Below, in pieces: positions 1-11,651 of a stretch of DNA of 64,000 bases. The notes below the pieces were generated by a model. It saw only the letters and a list, made by a program, of their open reading frames with translations. It was not told where the DNA came from and did no database searches. The stretch's first letter is position 1; every line of letters starts with the position of its first letter. Source of the DNA: Apiotrichum sp. Y4204 (Eukaryota > Basidiomycota > Tremellomycetes > Trichosporonales > Trichosporonaceae); contig JAMYHL010000062.1 of assembly GCA_025531455.1 (NCBI GenBank), positions 1 to 64,000 of the forward strand, read 5' to 3'. The position numbers and the translations under genes were made by a program.

Positions 1-212
1 GTGTCCATCTCGTCGGTGCGGCGCCGGGGGTTCGACGGGGAAGGGGTGGCCGTGCTCGATGTCGGTGGACTCGGGTGTGCGAGGGCGGCGCGGGGATGTG
101 CGTGAGAAGCGTGTGGGGCCGCGGCGACGCCTACCCCTGATGCTGCGCCGCTGGCGAGCGTCGGGGGTGGCGAGGGCGGGCAGCGCGGCGGCCACAGCGA
201 CTGGCCCTGCAT
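1..212 (-). CDS. 5' end of an unidentified gene running off the left edge
   Basis: From an ATG at 212-210 the minus strand stays open for 70 codons to the window edge. The peptide is rich in Pro, Ala and Ser and ends with a basic stretch (NPRRRTDEMD). The minus-strand sequence just upstream (about 220-300) is a long pyrimidine-rich tract, as seen before several starts in this window, which favours a true 5' end here. No domain is visible, so no function is assigned. It could be the disordered N-terminus of a larger regulatory protein, or a chance open frame in GC-rich DNA. Confidence 0.4.
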   Translation of the reverse strand, partial: MQGQSLWPPRCPPSPPPTLASGAASGVGVAAAPHASHAHPRAALAHPSPPTSSTATPSPSNPRRRTDEMD

Positions 213-1818
213 TGCGAGCGGGTATGTGAGGATGAAGCGGAGTGAAGAGAGAGGAGATGGAAAGAGGGGAGATTGAGGGAGAGGGGGTTTGCGCGGGAGG
301 GCCAAGGCAAAGAGGGTTGGTGGGAGCTGGGGTGCGCCGAGCGGATTCGAGTGGATCTGGGCGTGAGGACGGCGTACGGCTTGTGGTGGAGTGGGGCTGG
401 AATACAACCACCGACCGATTTGTGTACGCTGCGGGGGGTGTGGGTGCGACTGTCCACTCAGCTCCCGGTATCTCTCTCTCTCGCTGCCTCTCTCTCTCTA
501 TCGTCTCTCCGAGGTTGTGAGAAGAAGAGAGTCCTGTTGTCGGTGCAGAGAGCGAGAATGGATGGGGTTTATGGATGTCGATGATTGGGATGAAGGATAG
601 GGAGGAGGACAAGGCCGAATGATCGACACTGCTGGGCTGCCAGACGCGGGGCGCTGGGGCGGCTGGGTGGGGCGGCAACATACGCAACAGCGGCAGACAA
701 CAGCTATTAGAAAAAAGCTCAATTTTTCAATACACGAGGAGCTGACACATTACAATGACTCAGCATGAGAACTACAATTTCTCCTAATGCAGGTGGCGAG
801 GTGATGGCTCGGCAATTATGACTCTTTGTACGGAGAGTTTGGTTGTGCCGAAGGCGGAAGTCAAGACACACACACCCGCACTAGGCTCGACATAGCCAGA
901 AACATACACGCAACAGCATGCATGCGTTCTTTTCCACTCCCCGTGATGCCATCAGCTGTATGTGCCGCGCCATCACGCGCTGGGCGCGCTGGAGTGTGTG
1001 TCAGTCTGTGCGCGAGACGGTGAGATGGAGAGAAGCGTGGGCGTGACAGTCACGATTTTACGATCACAACCACGGTTCCACGGTTCCACGACTCGCAACT
1101 CGCCGCATCCAGCATCTCGGATCCTACACTCTGTTCCGAGTACGATGAATCATGAATCATGAATCAATGCAGCTGACAGCCCACTGGTCACGGATCACGG
1201 AGCCGCCTGCGCCTACCCAGCCGATGTCCTCGCTCCGAGAAACAAAGCCACCGGGGCCACCGGGCGCTGGCCAGGTCCAGAATTGCCATGAGACACGGCG
1301 TCCATGGTGTACACAATGGGTGGCCAGCAATGGCAGGAACGAGGGTTCTGCGGAAGCTTGAATGATCCAGTTTAGGTTGTCCAGCCTCGTGATCTCACAG
1401 CTGTGTTGTGGATCATATACAGCGCGCGACTCTGTTGACACTGACCAGCCACTCGACCTGTCATGCTTGTCAACAACAGGTGTCGACGTCTCGATCCCGG
1501 CAAGATAAGATAACTTCTGCCAGATGAGTCGGAGGACATTCTGCCCGCTCTCTCCTGATCATCTCCGTTCTCGCGTCCATGACAGCCATCTTCCACTAAC
1601 GCAGTCACGTCTCCGTGCTTCAGCTTGGCCCAGCTAACCCAGCCGACCTAGCCGTCATCCTTGACCCGGACCCAACTCCGCCGCCTCCCTTCCTTGCTCC
1701 TCATCTCTCCAGTCTCTCTCTTTCTCTCCTCCACCCTCCGGTCCGTATCGCTGCAACCCGCAGTTCTACCTATTCATCCATGCATTTTCCGACTCGCCCC
1801 GCCTCGTGCGGCGGGCGC
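213..1818. other. Intergenic region, no gene recognised
   Basis: Only short overlapping frames of low-complexity composition occur here, with no family resemblance and no consistent splice structure. It holds CT/GA-rich microsatellite-like tracts near 470-510 that fit the promoter of the gene at the left edge, and the 3' flank of ATP15. Confidence 0.5.
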
Positions 1819-2634
1819 TTACTGCTGTCCCTTGGGGGGAGGGACGACGTACTGCGACTCGGAGGGGGTGCCGTTCGACCAGGTCTGGTACTTGCTGTGA
1901 TGGTTAGCAGGGAGCACAAAGCGAGGAAGGGAGAAGAGTGATGAGTGGGAGGGAGGCGGGGAGAGAGAAACGGGGGGAGTTGGGGAGTTTGTATTTGTGG
2001 CCGGGAGAGAGCCGAAACTCGAACGGATCTCGGAGCGAGCAAAGAAAGAGACGACAGCGGGGATGCTCAACATCAACTCGGCCCCCTCCGCCCGGGGACA
2101 CCACAAACATCAAATCCCATCCCATCCCCAGCTCCCACCCCAACCCAACCTCCACCTCCGATTGGCCAGATACGCACACTCCGACGGTGGCGCGCTTCTC
2201 GGCGGCGACGCGCTCGCTCTCGGTGAGCGCAGTGCGGATCGCGCGCGACGCGATCTGGGTGTACTTGTTCCAACTGTCGGGCAAAGCAAGGGGGCGGGGC
2301 GGGGGTGGGCGAAGCAAGAAGGGAGCAAGGGGCCGAGAGTGTTGCGGATGGTGAAGCGGATAAATGGGGAGGGAGAAGAGGGTCGAGGTAATGGGGCATG
2401 GCCGGACAGGAGACAGGACATTTGCGCGCGAAGATCGAGGACGCGAGACAGCGAGACGAAGCGAGGGAGCGAGGGAGCGGAGGCATGGTATCGGGGTCGG
2501 AATCGGTATCGGCATCAAGAAGAAAACGTCAGCACAGCGCAAGAACGACGACATTGAGCAGCACGCATCTACGCCTCTCTGCGCTGCTCGCCTCTCGGGG
2601 GTACGCACGACATAAACTCGCGCCAGGCCGACAT
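1819..2634 (-). CDS. ATP15: Mitochondrial F1-ATPase subunit epsilon (Atp15)
   Basis: Small subunit of the central stalk of mitochondrial ATP synthase. Three exons are inferred: 2609-2634, 2178-2273 and 1819-1894, joined by introns of 335 and 283 nt with GTGCGT donors and CAG acceptors. The splices keep frame and give a 65-residue protein. It starts MSAWREFMSWNKYTQIASR and continues with RAIRTALTESERVAAEKR, then VGVKYQTWSNG. This matches the fungal epsilon pattern of an initial short Trp-Arg segment, an NKY...A.R.(V/L)R..L helix, and a late KY..W.NG. The C-terminal PPPKGQQ tail is extra. It needs no cleavable presequence, as in the family. Introns make up about three quarters of the gene, so simple open-frame scans miss it. 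The match over all three exons makes the call firm; exact splice sites are inferred. Confidence 0.87.
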
Positions 2635-2976
2635 GGTTGCTGTTTTGATGGTGATTGGGAAGACTGGGTTCGGAGATGGGAGTGGAAGGGCAGATGGCGA
2701 GGACGCGGTGGGTGGCAGCGAGCACCAGCCAGCAGCCGAGGCGGAGCTTCGCGGAGCGAATCGGCCGGCGGGCCCCTGGCTGTGGGTGACTGGCTGGCTG
2801 GCATGGCTGGGCGGTGGGGGAGATAGGCGGGCAGCGGGGTATTTGCAAACCCCGGCGTGTGGCACTTTTAACAGCACCCCCAGGACAAACACTCCATGCA
2901 TAAAACTCTTTAGGACTACTACTTCTACATGGTGGTCGTAATCATCGTGTGCATCATCGGATCATTGGATCTAGGC
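2635..2976. other. Short intergenic spacer
   Basis: This 342-bp stretch lies between the ATP15 start and the 3' end of the CSC1-like gene, both on the minus strand. It should hold the ATP15 promoter. I see no gene or distinct motif in it. Confidence 0.5.
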
Positions 2977-5900
2977 TTAGGCAGCACCGGGGAGCGTGCT
3001 CACGCTCGAGATCGTGCGCCGGCGGTGAGGGCGGTGGAAGTATGTCGACGGACTGGCGGGCGCCTCATCCTCTTGCTCGGGGGAATCATCATCATCATCG
3101 TCGTCGTCGTCCGCGTCGTTGTCCCACACGTGCTCGTCGCCGAGCGAGAAAGCACGCGTCTCGGATTCATCCAGGCTCAGGCGGCGCGGCAAGCCGTAGT
3201 CGGGCGCAACTGTCGACTCCGTCGACTCCCGCGCCCATGGGTTAGAGTTGATCGTCGAGTTGCTGTACGTGCTGCTGGTCATGCCGCCGCCGCCGCCAAA
3301 GTTCGGAAGCAGGCGACTGCTCTCTGTTGGCGTGTCGTCCCAGGTGCCGCTGCCCGACGGCCCAAACGTCCCTGCGGATATATCACGCCGCGAACGGTCA
3401 TCTCCGGCGACGGTCGGGATGCTTGGGGTCGATGCGTGGCTCCGCCGCAGCTTCTTGGCAACCTTACGGCGCAGGCTAAGCACCACACCGCGGCGAGACG
3501 CTGCTGTGTCGCCAAATGCCGGCGGGCGGTACTTGCTCGGCAGCCAGGGCTTGGGAAGCACGCCCGTCAACGCCGGGTGCCCATACCGCTTCCTCCCGGT
3601 GTTGAGCACGCCGTAGTAGAAGCTGTTCATCGGGGGCTGGGAGTAGTCGGTGCGCTTGTCCGCCGGGGACACATACAGCGTGTCGTCGTTCATAGCGTAG
3701 CGCTTGTGGTTCAGCCCAACGAGTGACTGTGGGAGCTGGTCGTCGCCGCTCATGTCGAGCAGTTCCGCGGGTTGTTCACCCCGCTGAACGTCGCATATGT
3801 TGCTGAGCGCAAGATACTTGCTCAGCGGGGTAAAGTCCCTCGACATGACCCAACCCCACCACGTCGTGTAGATCACCAGTGGGAGCATCAAACCGGTAAG
3901 CCAGAAAGACTTGCGGAGAGAGAAGAGGCCGGTGACAAAGACCTGGAACAGCACAAGCGACCACACGAGGCGGTCAAACGTGATCTTCCAAGCCTCGCCG
4001 TTCGATTCAAACGGCTTGAAGTAGACTGATGTCAGATTGTGAAATAATCCTAAATCTTACTGAAGAGAAGCTTGTACTTGTAAACGAGATCTGTCATTAG
4101 ATTATCGTCTCTTCTTCCCCAACTCACAAGCCATCCCAAAGTAGATCGCACCGAAGACGAGGACGAGCGGGGAGACGATGCTGTATGTGATGGTGATGGT
4201 GAAAATGAGGAGCGCATTGGGGTATACCCAGCCGTAGTTGAGCAACGGGGGTGCGTTGGCCTCGGCAAAGTCGCGCGGGGTGCGAGCCCGAAGACGGGCC
4301 AATGTGAGGGTGAACAGAGGGCCAAGGTTAAGGAGCTGCAGCGGCATGAGACCCATTCCCTGCAGCATCACGTAGGAGACCATAAAGTGGCGGAGATTCA
4401 TCGTTTGGAGACTGACAGCCAGCTTCTCCGGGATCTGATGTCAGTGATAACTGCGATTTGTTAACTCACCTTCATGGGCGCGTCGGCGAGCTCGCGTGCG
4501 AGGGCCCAGTACGTGGTTGACACCTGCACGATGAAGAGAACGGAGAAGACAAGGAAAACGTAGTGTCTGAGGGTTAATGGCGTCCCGGACAGTAACCCAC
4601 TTTCTTGTCAAGGAGTACTCTGCCGCGCTCCGCGACTTGAATCCCTGCTGATAACAGAGCACTGGCGTCAGACCCGAACCAGACGTACAACCCACTTTCT
4701 AGCACGAAAGGCAGAAGACTGTTAAAGAGGATGAGTGCCAAGGAGGGCAGAGAGTTCTTGATGATCGGCTCGAGCACGGGATACCTGTCAATGAGTTTGG
4801 TAAGCCACGGCATCCTGTTCTTGTCATAGGAAAGGAGCGACGCCAGGGCCGCGACGGGTGCTGAGAGTTAGATAAATTATGAGGGCAACTCACGGATCCA
4901 GCCGGTCAGAAGGGCGACGGTAAGGCCCATTACCACTACATCACGTATAGCCCCCTGGCGCGCAGAGATGCCCAGCTTGCTCCAAATAACGTCGCGCGGC
5001 TCGGGCGCCATGTTGGTGATGACGCGCGAATGCTCGCGGTAGTGCACGACCTGGCATGCAGCCTGGGCAGACTTGACGTCCTCGAACGTGACGAACGCGA
5101 CGTGCGTGGGTTCAAAGCGGCCTGTCTTGCGAAGTGTGCGCACCTCCTGGTCTGCATCGAAGAAGGCATCCTCCCAGTACTGGATCGCGTCGACAGTCCG
5201 CGTGAGGCTGATGCGCTTGGTCGGTCGCGGCCGATCGCTGTGGATGTTCCCATATCGTTCGCGCAGGCTCTCCGGGTCGGTACCTGATGCCGACGGCGGT
5301 AATTCACCCGCCGTTCCGCTGTCCTCTCCGGTTCCCTCAGCCGGGGCCGCCTTCCTCGAGTTCTGGTAAATGTCCGGCTCGTAACTCTCAGCCTTGGCGG
5401 GATTGCCAACCCAAGCGACCCATGCGCTCTCAAGCTGGAGAAGCGCCTCAGTGCGCCGGTCAAGGGCGCGCTTGACGGCCTCGACGTGGCGTACGATCGA
5501 CACAGACTCGACTTCCCACCCGCATCCCTCAAAGTACTCTGCGAGGGCGCGGTCCCCACGTAGGTGGGCGGGGACGCAGGTGACGAGCACGGTGCGCGCC
5601 GAGACGGAGTGAAGCAGCTGCAGTCCAAATGCTTGGCGCGCAGTCACAAAGCGGTGGTAGTTCCGGTGAAGAAAGTACAGCGTGATTGCAGTGAAACCGT
5701 ACGCGAAGAGGAGTTGGAGCGCGGCCGACGTCTCTGGGTCAACCAACACGTCAAACCACGAGATCGGCTCTGAACCGTTCACAGGCCAGGTCATGTGTGG
5801 TGACAAGAGCGCAAACGTCTCGTTCTCTGGGGGAATGTTTTCTGACGGGGAATCAGTGGTCCCTCCGCGCTGCTGTCAGCTGCGGTCGAAACCCTTAAGC

Positions 5901-6513
5901 TCACAAGTTTGTAGATTGGCATGAGGATGACGGCTGCGAGCGCTGCGAACATCGAGAAGAGGAGGAAGGCCATGCGGAAAAAGCTGAGCAGCTTGGAGTT
6001 AGTCACGACGGGCTATGTAACTCACCACGGCGGCATCGAGCCCGACCGTCTGAAGGACGACAAACTCGCTCGTACGCAGTGTGGGGATGATCCAGCCGAA
6101 GAAGCGCGACATGCCGCGCGCCTTCTGATCGGGCCAATGGGCAGGTGCGGGGGAGAAGTCTGCACCGTAAGATTAGAGGTCGCAGTTATTACCCACCCTT
6201 GAGCTTTGTGCGCGGCATGTAGACGAGCTCCCAGCGTGTGCGGAGAAAGCAGAAGAGAAGGAACGCAGACACGCCAATACTGAGCGAGAGGACGAGCTGC
6301 GTCGAGAACCAGTGGGCTGCGAGTCAGTAACCCAGCGCGCAACACTCCCAATATCGTGAGCGTACCCGTTCCCTTCCCTGCACGTCAGTAAGCTGTGACT
6401 CCAAAACTCGTAGCTCAAGACATACATGCTGCAGGCGACCCGGGGAGCGGGGTATTGGTGGGCTCCGGCCAGCTCCCATTCAGGACGCGCACCGCCGTTG
6501 CGGTGACCATCAT
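2977..6513 (-). CDS. CSC1/OSCA-like osmosensitive cation channel (DUF221 family)
   Basis: Membrane protein of the CSC1/OSCA/TMEM63 family, which are mechanically or osmotically gated, calcium-permeable channels. The start at 6513 begins MMVTATAVRVLNGSWPEP. Many short introns are inferred, including a 12-nt microexon at 6366-6377. In order: an N-terminal membrane segment (STQLVLSLSIGVSAFLLFCF, then LRTRW..VYMPRTKLK), a second pair of segments around LLSFFRMAFLLFSMFAAL, the cytosolic RRM-like domain (TVLVTCVP..LR..., FVTFEDVKSAQAACQVVH, then APEPRDVIWSKLGIS), and the multi-spanning 7TM domain, including LPSLALILFNSLLPF and a late WSLVLFQVFVTGLFSL segment. A long hydrophilic Ser/Asp-rich tail with an Asp run follows, probably regulatory. 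Total length is near the family's 850-950 residues. Individual intron borders are not all certain. Confidence 0.85.
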
Positions 6514-7219
6514 GCCCTGGCGACTATATGTATGACTCGCGAGACCAGGTGACAAGCAGGGGAGAGAGATGGAAAGGGATGCGATGGCAACAGTGCAGTT
6601 GACGGTGATGATGGCGATGACAACGGTTGGATGGGTGGCGTTTCGACTTCGAACAGGGCGGGTGGCACAAGGGAAGCCATGGATGGCAGACAGTGACGTC
6701 TGCGGGGATGAGTAGCTGGAATTTTAAACAACACCCCCACTTATCAGGACTCGCAATTCGCGACCGCGCGACCGCGCGACCTGGAATCACCAGAACAACA
6801 ACAACAACAATCGAGGTCGAGAACCCAATTTATCGGCCTCCTCTCCAACTTCAAATTGACCTATGTTCAGAACTAACAGTGTGCAGCAAGGTGTGCGCAG
6901 CACATCAACTGGAGTACTAACCGCTGATAGAGAGTCAAGCCAGCCACTGATCTGCCCCTGTGCCCAATGGCAAACGCTCCGAGGTCCACAGACTGTAGAC
7001 AGACCTTCCATGAGCGTCCCAGCGCCCCAGCACATGATGCCAAATGCGCATCCGATCTTAGACCCACCTGTGCGCGCGAGAATCAAGCGGATATACTGCA
7101 TACGGCTCACAACCGACCTAGATCCTACTGATCACTACCTGCTGACCCTACAGAACAAGGGAAGAAACTAAAGAGAAGATAATACGGATAAAGCGAGTGG
7201 CTTAGAGTCCACCGAGCGC
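6514..7219. other. Intergenic region upstream of the CSC1-like gene
   Basis: This holds the promoter of the minus-strand CSC1-like gene and the 3' flank of the sugar transporter. A tandem CGCGACC-type repeat sits near 6757-6782 (ttcgcgaccgcgcgaccgcg), followed by a CAA repeat near 6791-6810. No gene is seen. Confidence 0.45.
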
Positions 7220-9055
7220 CTAGTGCGCAGCAAAGCCGCCCTCGGTGGCGACGATTGTCTTGTAGCGCTTGGACGCCTTAACGGGGTTGGGCTGCTCGTA
7301 GATCCAGTCGAGCTCCTCGAGGGTGCGCCCCTGGCTCTCGACGCCGAAGAGGTACCACGCGATGGCCTCGACAACGTCCCATCCGACAAAGACGTAGATG
7401 TACTTGTACTACGAGGTTAGCGAAAAGCTCTGGAATACCGCGAGGCGTAGGACTCACTCCGAGATTGTGTAGACCAATAGGACCGGCAAACTGGTTGATG
7501 AAGCCGATGGCGTTGACGATGAAGCCGGACGCGGCGAGGCCCTTTGCGCGCATGGTGGTTGTGAGGGCCTCGACAGGGATGACGCCCTGCAGCGGCGTGT
7601 AGGTGAACGAGTACATGCAGTTGAAGAGGAAGTAGAACGCGAGGGCGCTCTGGCCGATCTTCTGGTCAATGGTGCCGCTGCTGCGGGTCTGGTTGTCCAT
7701 GACGGCCGAGAGGCCGGCGTTGACGGCCAGAAGCACCGCACACATGAACGTGCCGGCGGGGAGGATGGCGCGGCGGGGCATGCGGTCGGTAAGCGAGGCA
7801 GCGGAGATGGCGCAGAATGCCGAGATAACCTGGTTGACAATGTTGTACCCGAGACGCTGGGCAACAGTGTTGACGCCGAGGTTCTGGAAGATGACAGTGT
7901 TGAAGTATCCGAGACCGTTGCCTGAGAACTGGCCAAAGATGGAGATCATGAGCACCTGGGTCATGCGCCAGCGTCCACCCCGTGTGAAGAAGAGCGGGCG
8001 GTAGTCCCACCACACCTTGTCGATCGAGTCGACGGCAATGCTCTCGCGCATCTCGCGCAGCTGGAAGAGCACGAGCGGCGCGTTTGGGTCTCCGTTCCCG
8101 TGGTACTTTGTCAGGAAGGCGTGTGCGCCGACCTCATCGCCCTGTGCCATGAGGTAGCGGGGCGACTCGGGGATGACAAAAACGAGGCCAATGACGAGGA
8201 GGCACGCAAACGCCTGGAGAATGAGCGGGAGGCGCCACGCCATGTTGCCCTGCGAGTCAGCAATCGGCCTCGTGAGGAAAAGGGCTTCACGCACCTTCAT
8301 GTAGGAGCAGCCAAAGGTGATGATTGCGGCGGGGATGGATCCGCCAAACCAGCCGCAATTGTACAGGCCCGTGCAGCGTCCGCGCCACTGCGGCGGAGCG
8401 ATCTCCATCGAGTAAGCGGGAGCAGCGACGGTCATGACGGCGATGCCGAAACCGAGCACAAGGCGGCCGACCATGAACTGCGCGACGTGGTTTCCAGTTG
8501 CAGTGAGGATCATACCGAGGATGATGATCCACGCGCCAATGAACATTGCCTTGCGGCTGATGTAAGTATGGGCTTGGCCTACATGTGATGGGTCACAATC
8601 CGCTACTCACCGGCCGAAGCGGTCCGAGAGAACGGCAGCAAAGGGCGAGCCGACCATGGCACCAACAGTGTAGATGGCAAACACGGCTTCCCGTCAGCAC
8701 ACTGTTTAATTTCCAGCACTTACCTCCGATGAGGGTGCCCGTCTTCTCCACTTTGAACGTGTCGCGGAACGCAGGCATGTCCTCGATAGCAGTCATGAGC
8801 GAGCCGTCGTACCCGTTCGCGAACGCGCAGCAGCACGCAGTAAACACCGAGACTGGGGTTAGCTGGCACCACGCGTGAGTATTCACTGTAGAGAGTGATG
8901 GAGGACTTGGACCAGCGCGGGATGTTGGACTTTTCGAGCACGGTTGCGAGATCGTATTCCTCTGGCGTCGTCGAGTCCTTGCGGTCGACGTGGGAGACGT
9001 CGACCGTACCATCGAGCTTCTCGCCTACGGCGAAATCGCGCTTCTCGTCGATCAT
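7220..9055 (-). CDS. MFS sugar transporter, lactose-permease-like
   Basis: Plasma-membrane proton/sugar symporter of the fungal sugar porter family; the closest recognisable group is the Lac12/lactose permease type. Start 9055 opens with MIDEKRDFAVGEKLDG and a hydrophilic N-terminus. The frame then runs through TM1 (CCCAFANGYDGSLMTAI), the MVGRLVLGFGIAVMTVAAP segment, the cytoplasmic motif QWRGRCTGLYNCGWFGG, the family signature PESPRYLMAQGD, and FGQFSGNGLGYFN in TM7. The last exon after an intron near 7410-7458 encodes YKYIYVFVGWDVVEAIAWYL and the motif ES.GRTLEELDWIYE. Three or four short introns are inferred (about 7410, 8565-8610, 8690 and 8850-8885). The actual sugar cannot be read from sequence; lactose, a glucoside or an oligosaccharide are all possible. 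Confidence 0.87.
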
Positions 9056-10559
9056 GATGGGGTTATAGCTGGCTCTGAGTCTGGACCTGGGTCTAAGTCT
9101 TGAGTTTGGTGAGTCTAGAGGGTGAGGTCGGCTGATCGAAACTTGGGGTTGGAGCTCCGACACCCGCCCTTATATCGTCGTCGAGACATGGATGTGTGGT
9201 GAGTAATCAACACGAGCAGTAAGTGAGGATCGCAGGACACGCCGGATCGCAGTGGCGGCATGGGTAAGGATGTCGAAGTTAGAGGTGAAGCAAAAACGGG
9301 CCGCGATCGCGATGCCGCGCTCGCGATATCCCCCGTCGTGGCCGCCTGAGCGAACGAGAAACTGGCTGGTACCCGGGAGGCGTCCGGGTGCAGAAGGTAC
9401 CGGCTAGGTGCCCCGGGGGGCGCGGACAAGCTCGTCCTTGGCAAACCCGTCTGTGGGGCCGCAAAGAACAAAGGAACATTGGCCTCGGAGGCGACTTGCG
9501 GGCCGTAGAAATGGCCCGGATGGGGTGGACGGTTTGATCTGTGTGGCGTTGTGGCGGATCAGAAATGGGCCGATTGGTCTGAATCTGTGAATATCCTTGC
9601 CACTCCCACCGCGGGCCGAGATCAATCGAAACACATTGAATCCTGCGTGCCCAGGCTTTGTCAGGTGGTGCTTCTGGATTATGTTTCTGACGATGTGGCC
9701 GGGGCATGTGTTGCGCACAGAAATTATCTGTGCGGGGTGACTCTGGTACTTTGGTACTCTGGGACGTAGTGGACGCTCCCCGAACATGCCGAGGGTGAAA
9801 CATAATCCACGGTGTGGCGCAATCATGTTGGCCAAACAAGGCAGCTACCGTCCAAAAAGTCGTGACATTCTTGAAAGGTCATCTGATGCAGGAGCGGACC
9901 TACCCAGCGGCCTAGCGGGCCATCGCGACCGTGGGGAACAGAACTCGAAAGCTTGGCGCAGCGGGCATGCTGTGAGGAGTACTCGGGAGTGTGGCACAGC
10001 CATGTCGACTCAGCCCGATTGCGTAAATCTCTCTGGGTATGGGCCCAAGCCCCCCCCCCAAGGTACGGAGTTCACTTCTGGGCCATCTTCTGTTCTCCAC
10101 TCCCATATTCTGTCTGGGGTTCAATCTCCTGTGTCCCCCAGTTTGCATGGACGAAAGTTGATGGGAATCACAGCACAGACGTGATAAGTTGATATCGGCC
10201 CGAATGTCACGCACCGGATCAAAAATTACCCGAGTGGTCGGACGGTTGAGGCTTGAACGGGTCAAGGACACCGAACAGCAACTTTGGTAGTGTCGGACCG
10301 TCTGTGCGGATCGTGCAACTGCTCTCGCTCATCATTGGTGATAATGTTCAGACACCTTCAGCCGGCTTCGAGCATGACAGATATGGGACATGCTCCGTTG
10401 CAGGCCCGAACGTAGTCCGCTCAGTTCACGCGCTCCGCCCAGCCACTTACGATGTTGCCTTCCTTCACCATGAGCTGGTGCTCTCAACACTCGCAAGAAG
10501 GCGGACATGACCGCTTCGCAATCACTGAACATGCAAGAATACCCAAGCTGCATGCAACA
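9056..10559. other. Intergenic region, no gene recognised
   Basis: About 1.5 kb forms the promoter of the sugar transporter and the 3' flank of MET22. It contains a poly-C run near 10050-10060 and only short, compositionally unremarkable frames. Confidence 0.5.
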
Positions 10560-11651
10560 TTACTGCTCGCCAAGAAGGTCCAGTAACCCCTCCTCCCTCA
10601 GCGTCTCCTTTACGCCCTCGAGAACACGGGGATGCAGCGCCGCCGGCGCAGCCACGAATCCATAGTTGTCGACCATGCTCCGCCCAGCAGTGAGGCTGAT
10701 CGGGCGACCGTCAACATCCGTAACCTTGCCTCCGACCTCTTCGAAGAGGAGCATGGCGCCCGCGTGGTCCCAGATCTTGCCGATCCGCGCGCGCGAGCGG
10801 TACACCCAAAACGTGCAGTTTGCCGCGCCGAGACCGAGCACCGCCCACCGCAGCACCCAGCCCAGCAGGTCGTTTCCGGGATATGTCACGCCGAGGCGCT
10901 GGGAGATCTTCGGATTCAGCCCGGGGACGGTCGAGTCTGAGCCGTGTACGCAGGTCACGGAGACGAGGCTCGCGTCCGCGCCGGTCGCGTCTGCGTGTCG
11001 CGGGATTCGCCGGGGGGCGAGATCAAGTGGTCCGGGGAGCGGGCGGATATATGTCCCGTGCGAGCGGATCGCGTACATGATGCTTCCTGTGCCGGAGGGA
11101 TCGAGCGTATCGTTGTTAATGGGCGCGACGGCGTCCACAGCGAGAAGCGGCAGGCCGACAATACCCACACTCTGCTGCCCATTCTCGACGAGACACACGT
11201 TGATCGCATAGTTTTCGCCGCGGACAAACGTCTTTGTCCCGTCAATCGGATCCATGACCCAGAACCGGCCCTGCTGGTGGGGCTCGCCGTGGCCGCAGAG
11301 GTCCAGGAGGCGGAACATCTGCTCCGGAGACTCGGGGATTCGGCACGGCGACTCGGATGTGAGTCCTTTCCCGACCTGCTGGAGGAGGCCCCACACGGCG
11401 TCGGCGAGTTTAGGATCCGCGCGTACGTTGTCCGCCGACTCCTCGCCCACAAACCGGTCGTCGGGGAACGCGGCGTGCAGGCTGGCGGTCAGCAGCGCCT
11501 GAATCGCGAGGTCCGCCATCGTGACTGGTGTGTGGTCCTCCTTCTCCACAACGCCCTTGTCCGGCGCGACGAGGACGCGCCGGCTCAGTGCGGCGGCGTG
11601 CTGGATTGCTGCGATGGCGACGGACAGCTCGCGCGCGTATGGTCCGTCCAT
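10560..11651 (-). CDS. MET22: 3'(2'),5'-bisphosphate nucleotidase (Met22/Hal2)
   Basis: Magnesium-dependent, lithium/sodium-sensitive phosphatase that removes the 3'-phosphate of PAP and PAPS, so that PAP from sulfate assimilation does not inhibit RNA exonucleases. One exon of 363 residues is read from MDGPYARELSVAIAAIQHAA. The open frame extends 73 codons further upstream, but this start aligns with the usual N-terminus and the extra stretch looks like 5' leader. Metal-site motifs of the inositol-monophosphatase fold are present: DHTPVTMADLAIQALL, VGEESAD, the hallmark WVMDPIDGTKTFVRG (FWVMD..DGT), and the late WDHAGAMLLFEEVGG. Length fits the 350-360 residues usual for the family. Salt tolerance and methionine synthesis are the known roles of the yeast protein. 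Confidence 0.93.
   Translation of the reverse strand: MDGPYARELSVAIAAIQHAAALSRRVLVAPDKGVVEKEDHTPVTMADLAIQALLTASLHAAFPDDRFVGEESADNVRADPKLADAVWGLLQQVGKGLTSESPCRIPESPEQMFRLLDLCGHGEPHQQGRFWVMDPIDGTKTFVRGENYAINVCLVENGQQSVGIVGLPLLAVDAVAPINNDTLDPSGTGSIMYAIRSHGTYIRPLPGPLDLAPRRIPRHADATGADASLVSVTCVHGSDSTVPGLNPKISQRLGVTYPGNDLLGWVLRWAVLGLGAANCTFWVYRSRARIGKIWDHAGAMLLFEEVGGKVTDVDGRPISLTAGRSMVDNYGFVAAPAALHPRVLEGVKETLREEGLLDLLGEQ

Noticed and set aside
1904..2848. A 314-codon minus-strand frame
   Set aside because: It overlaps ATP15 exon 2 in the same frame and runs through both introns; the extra sequence is Pro/Ser-rich noise and the spliced ATP15 model explains the conserved part.
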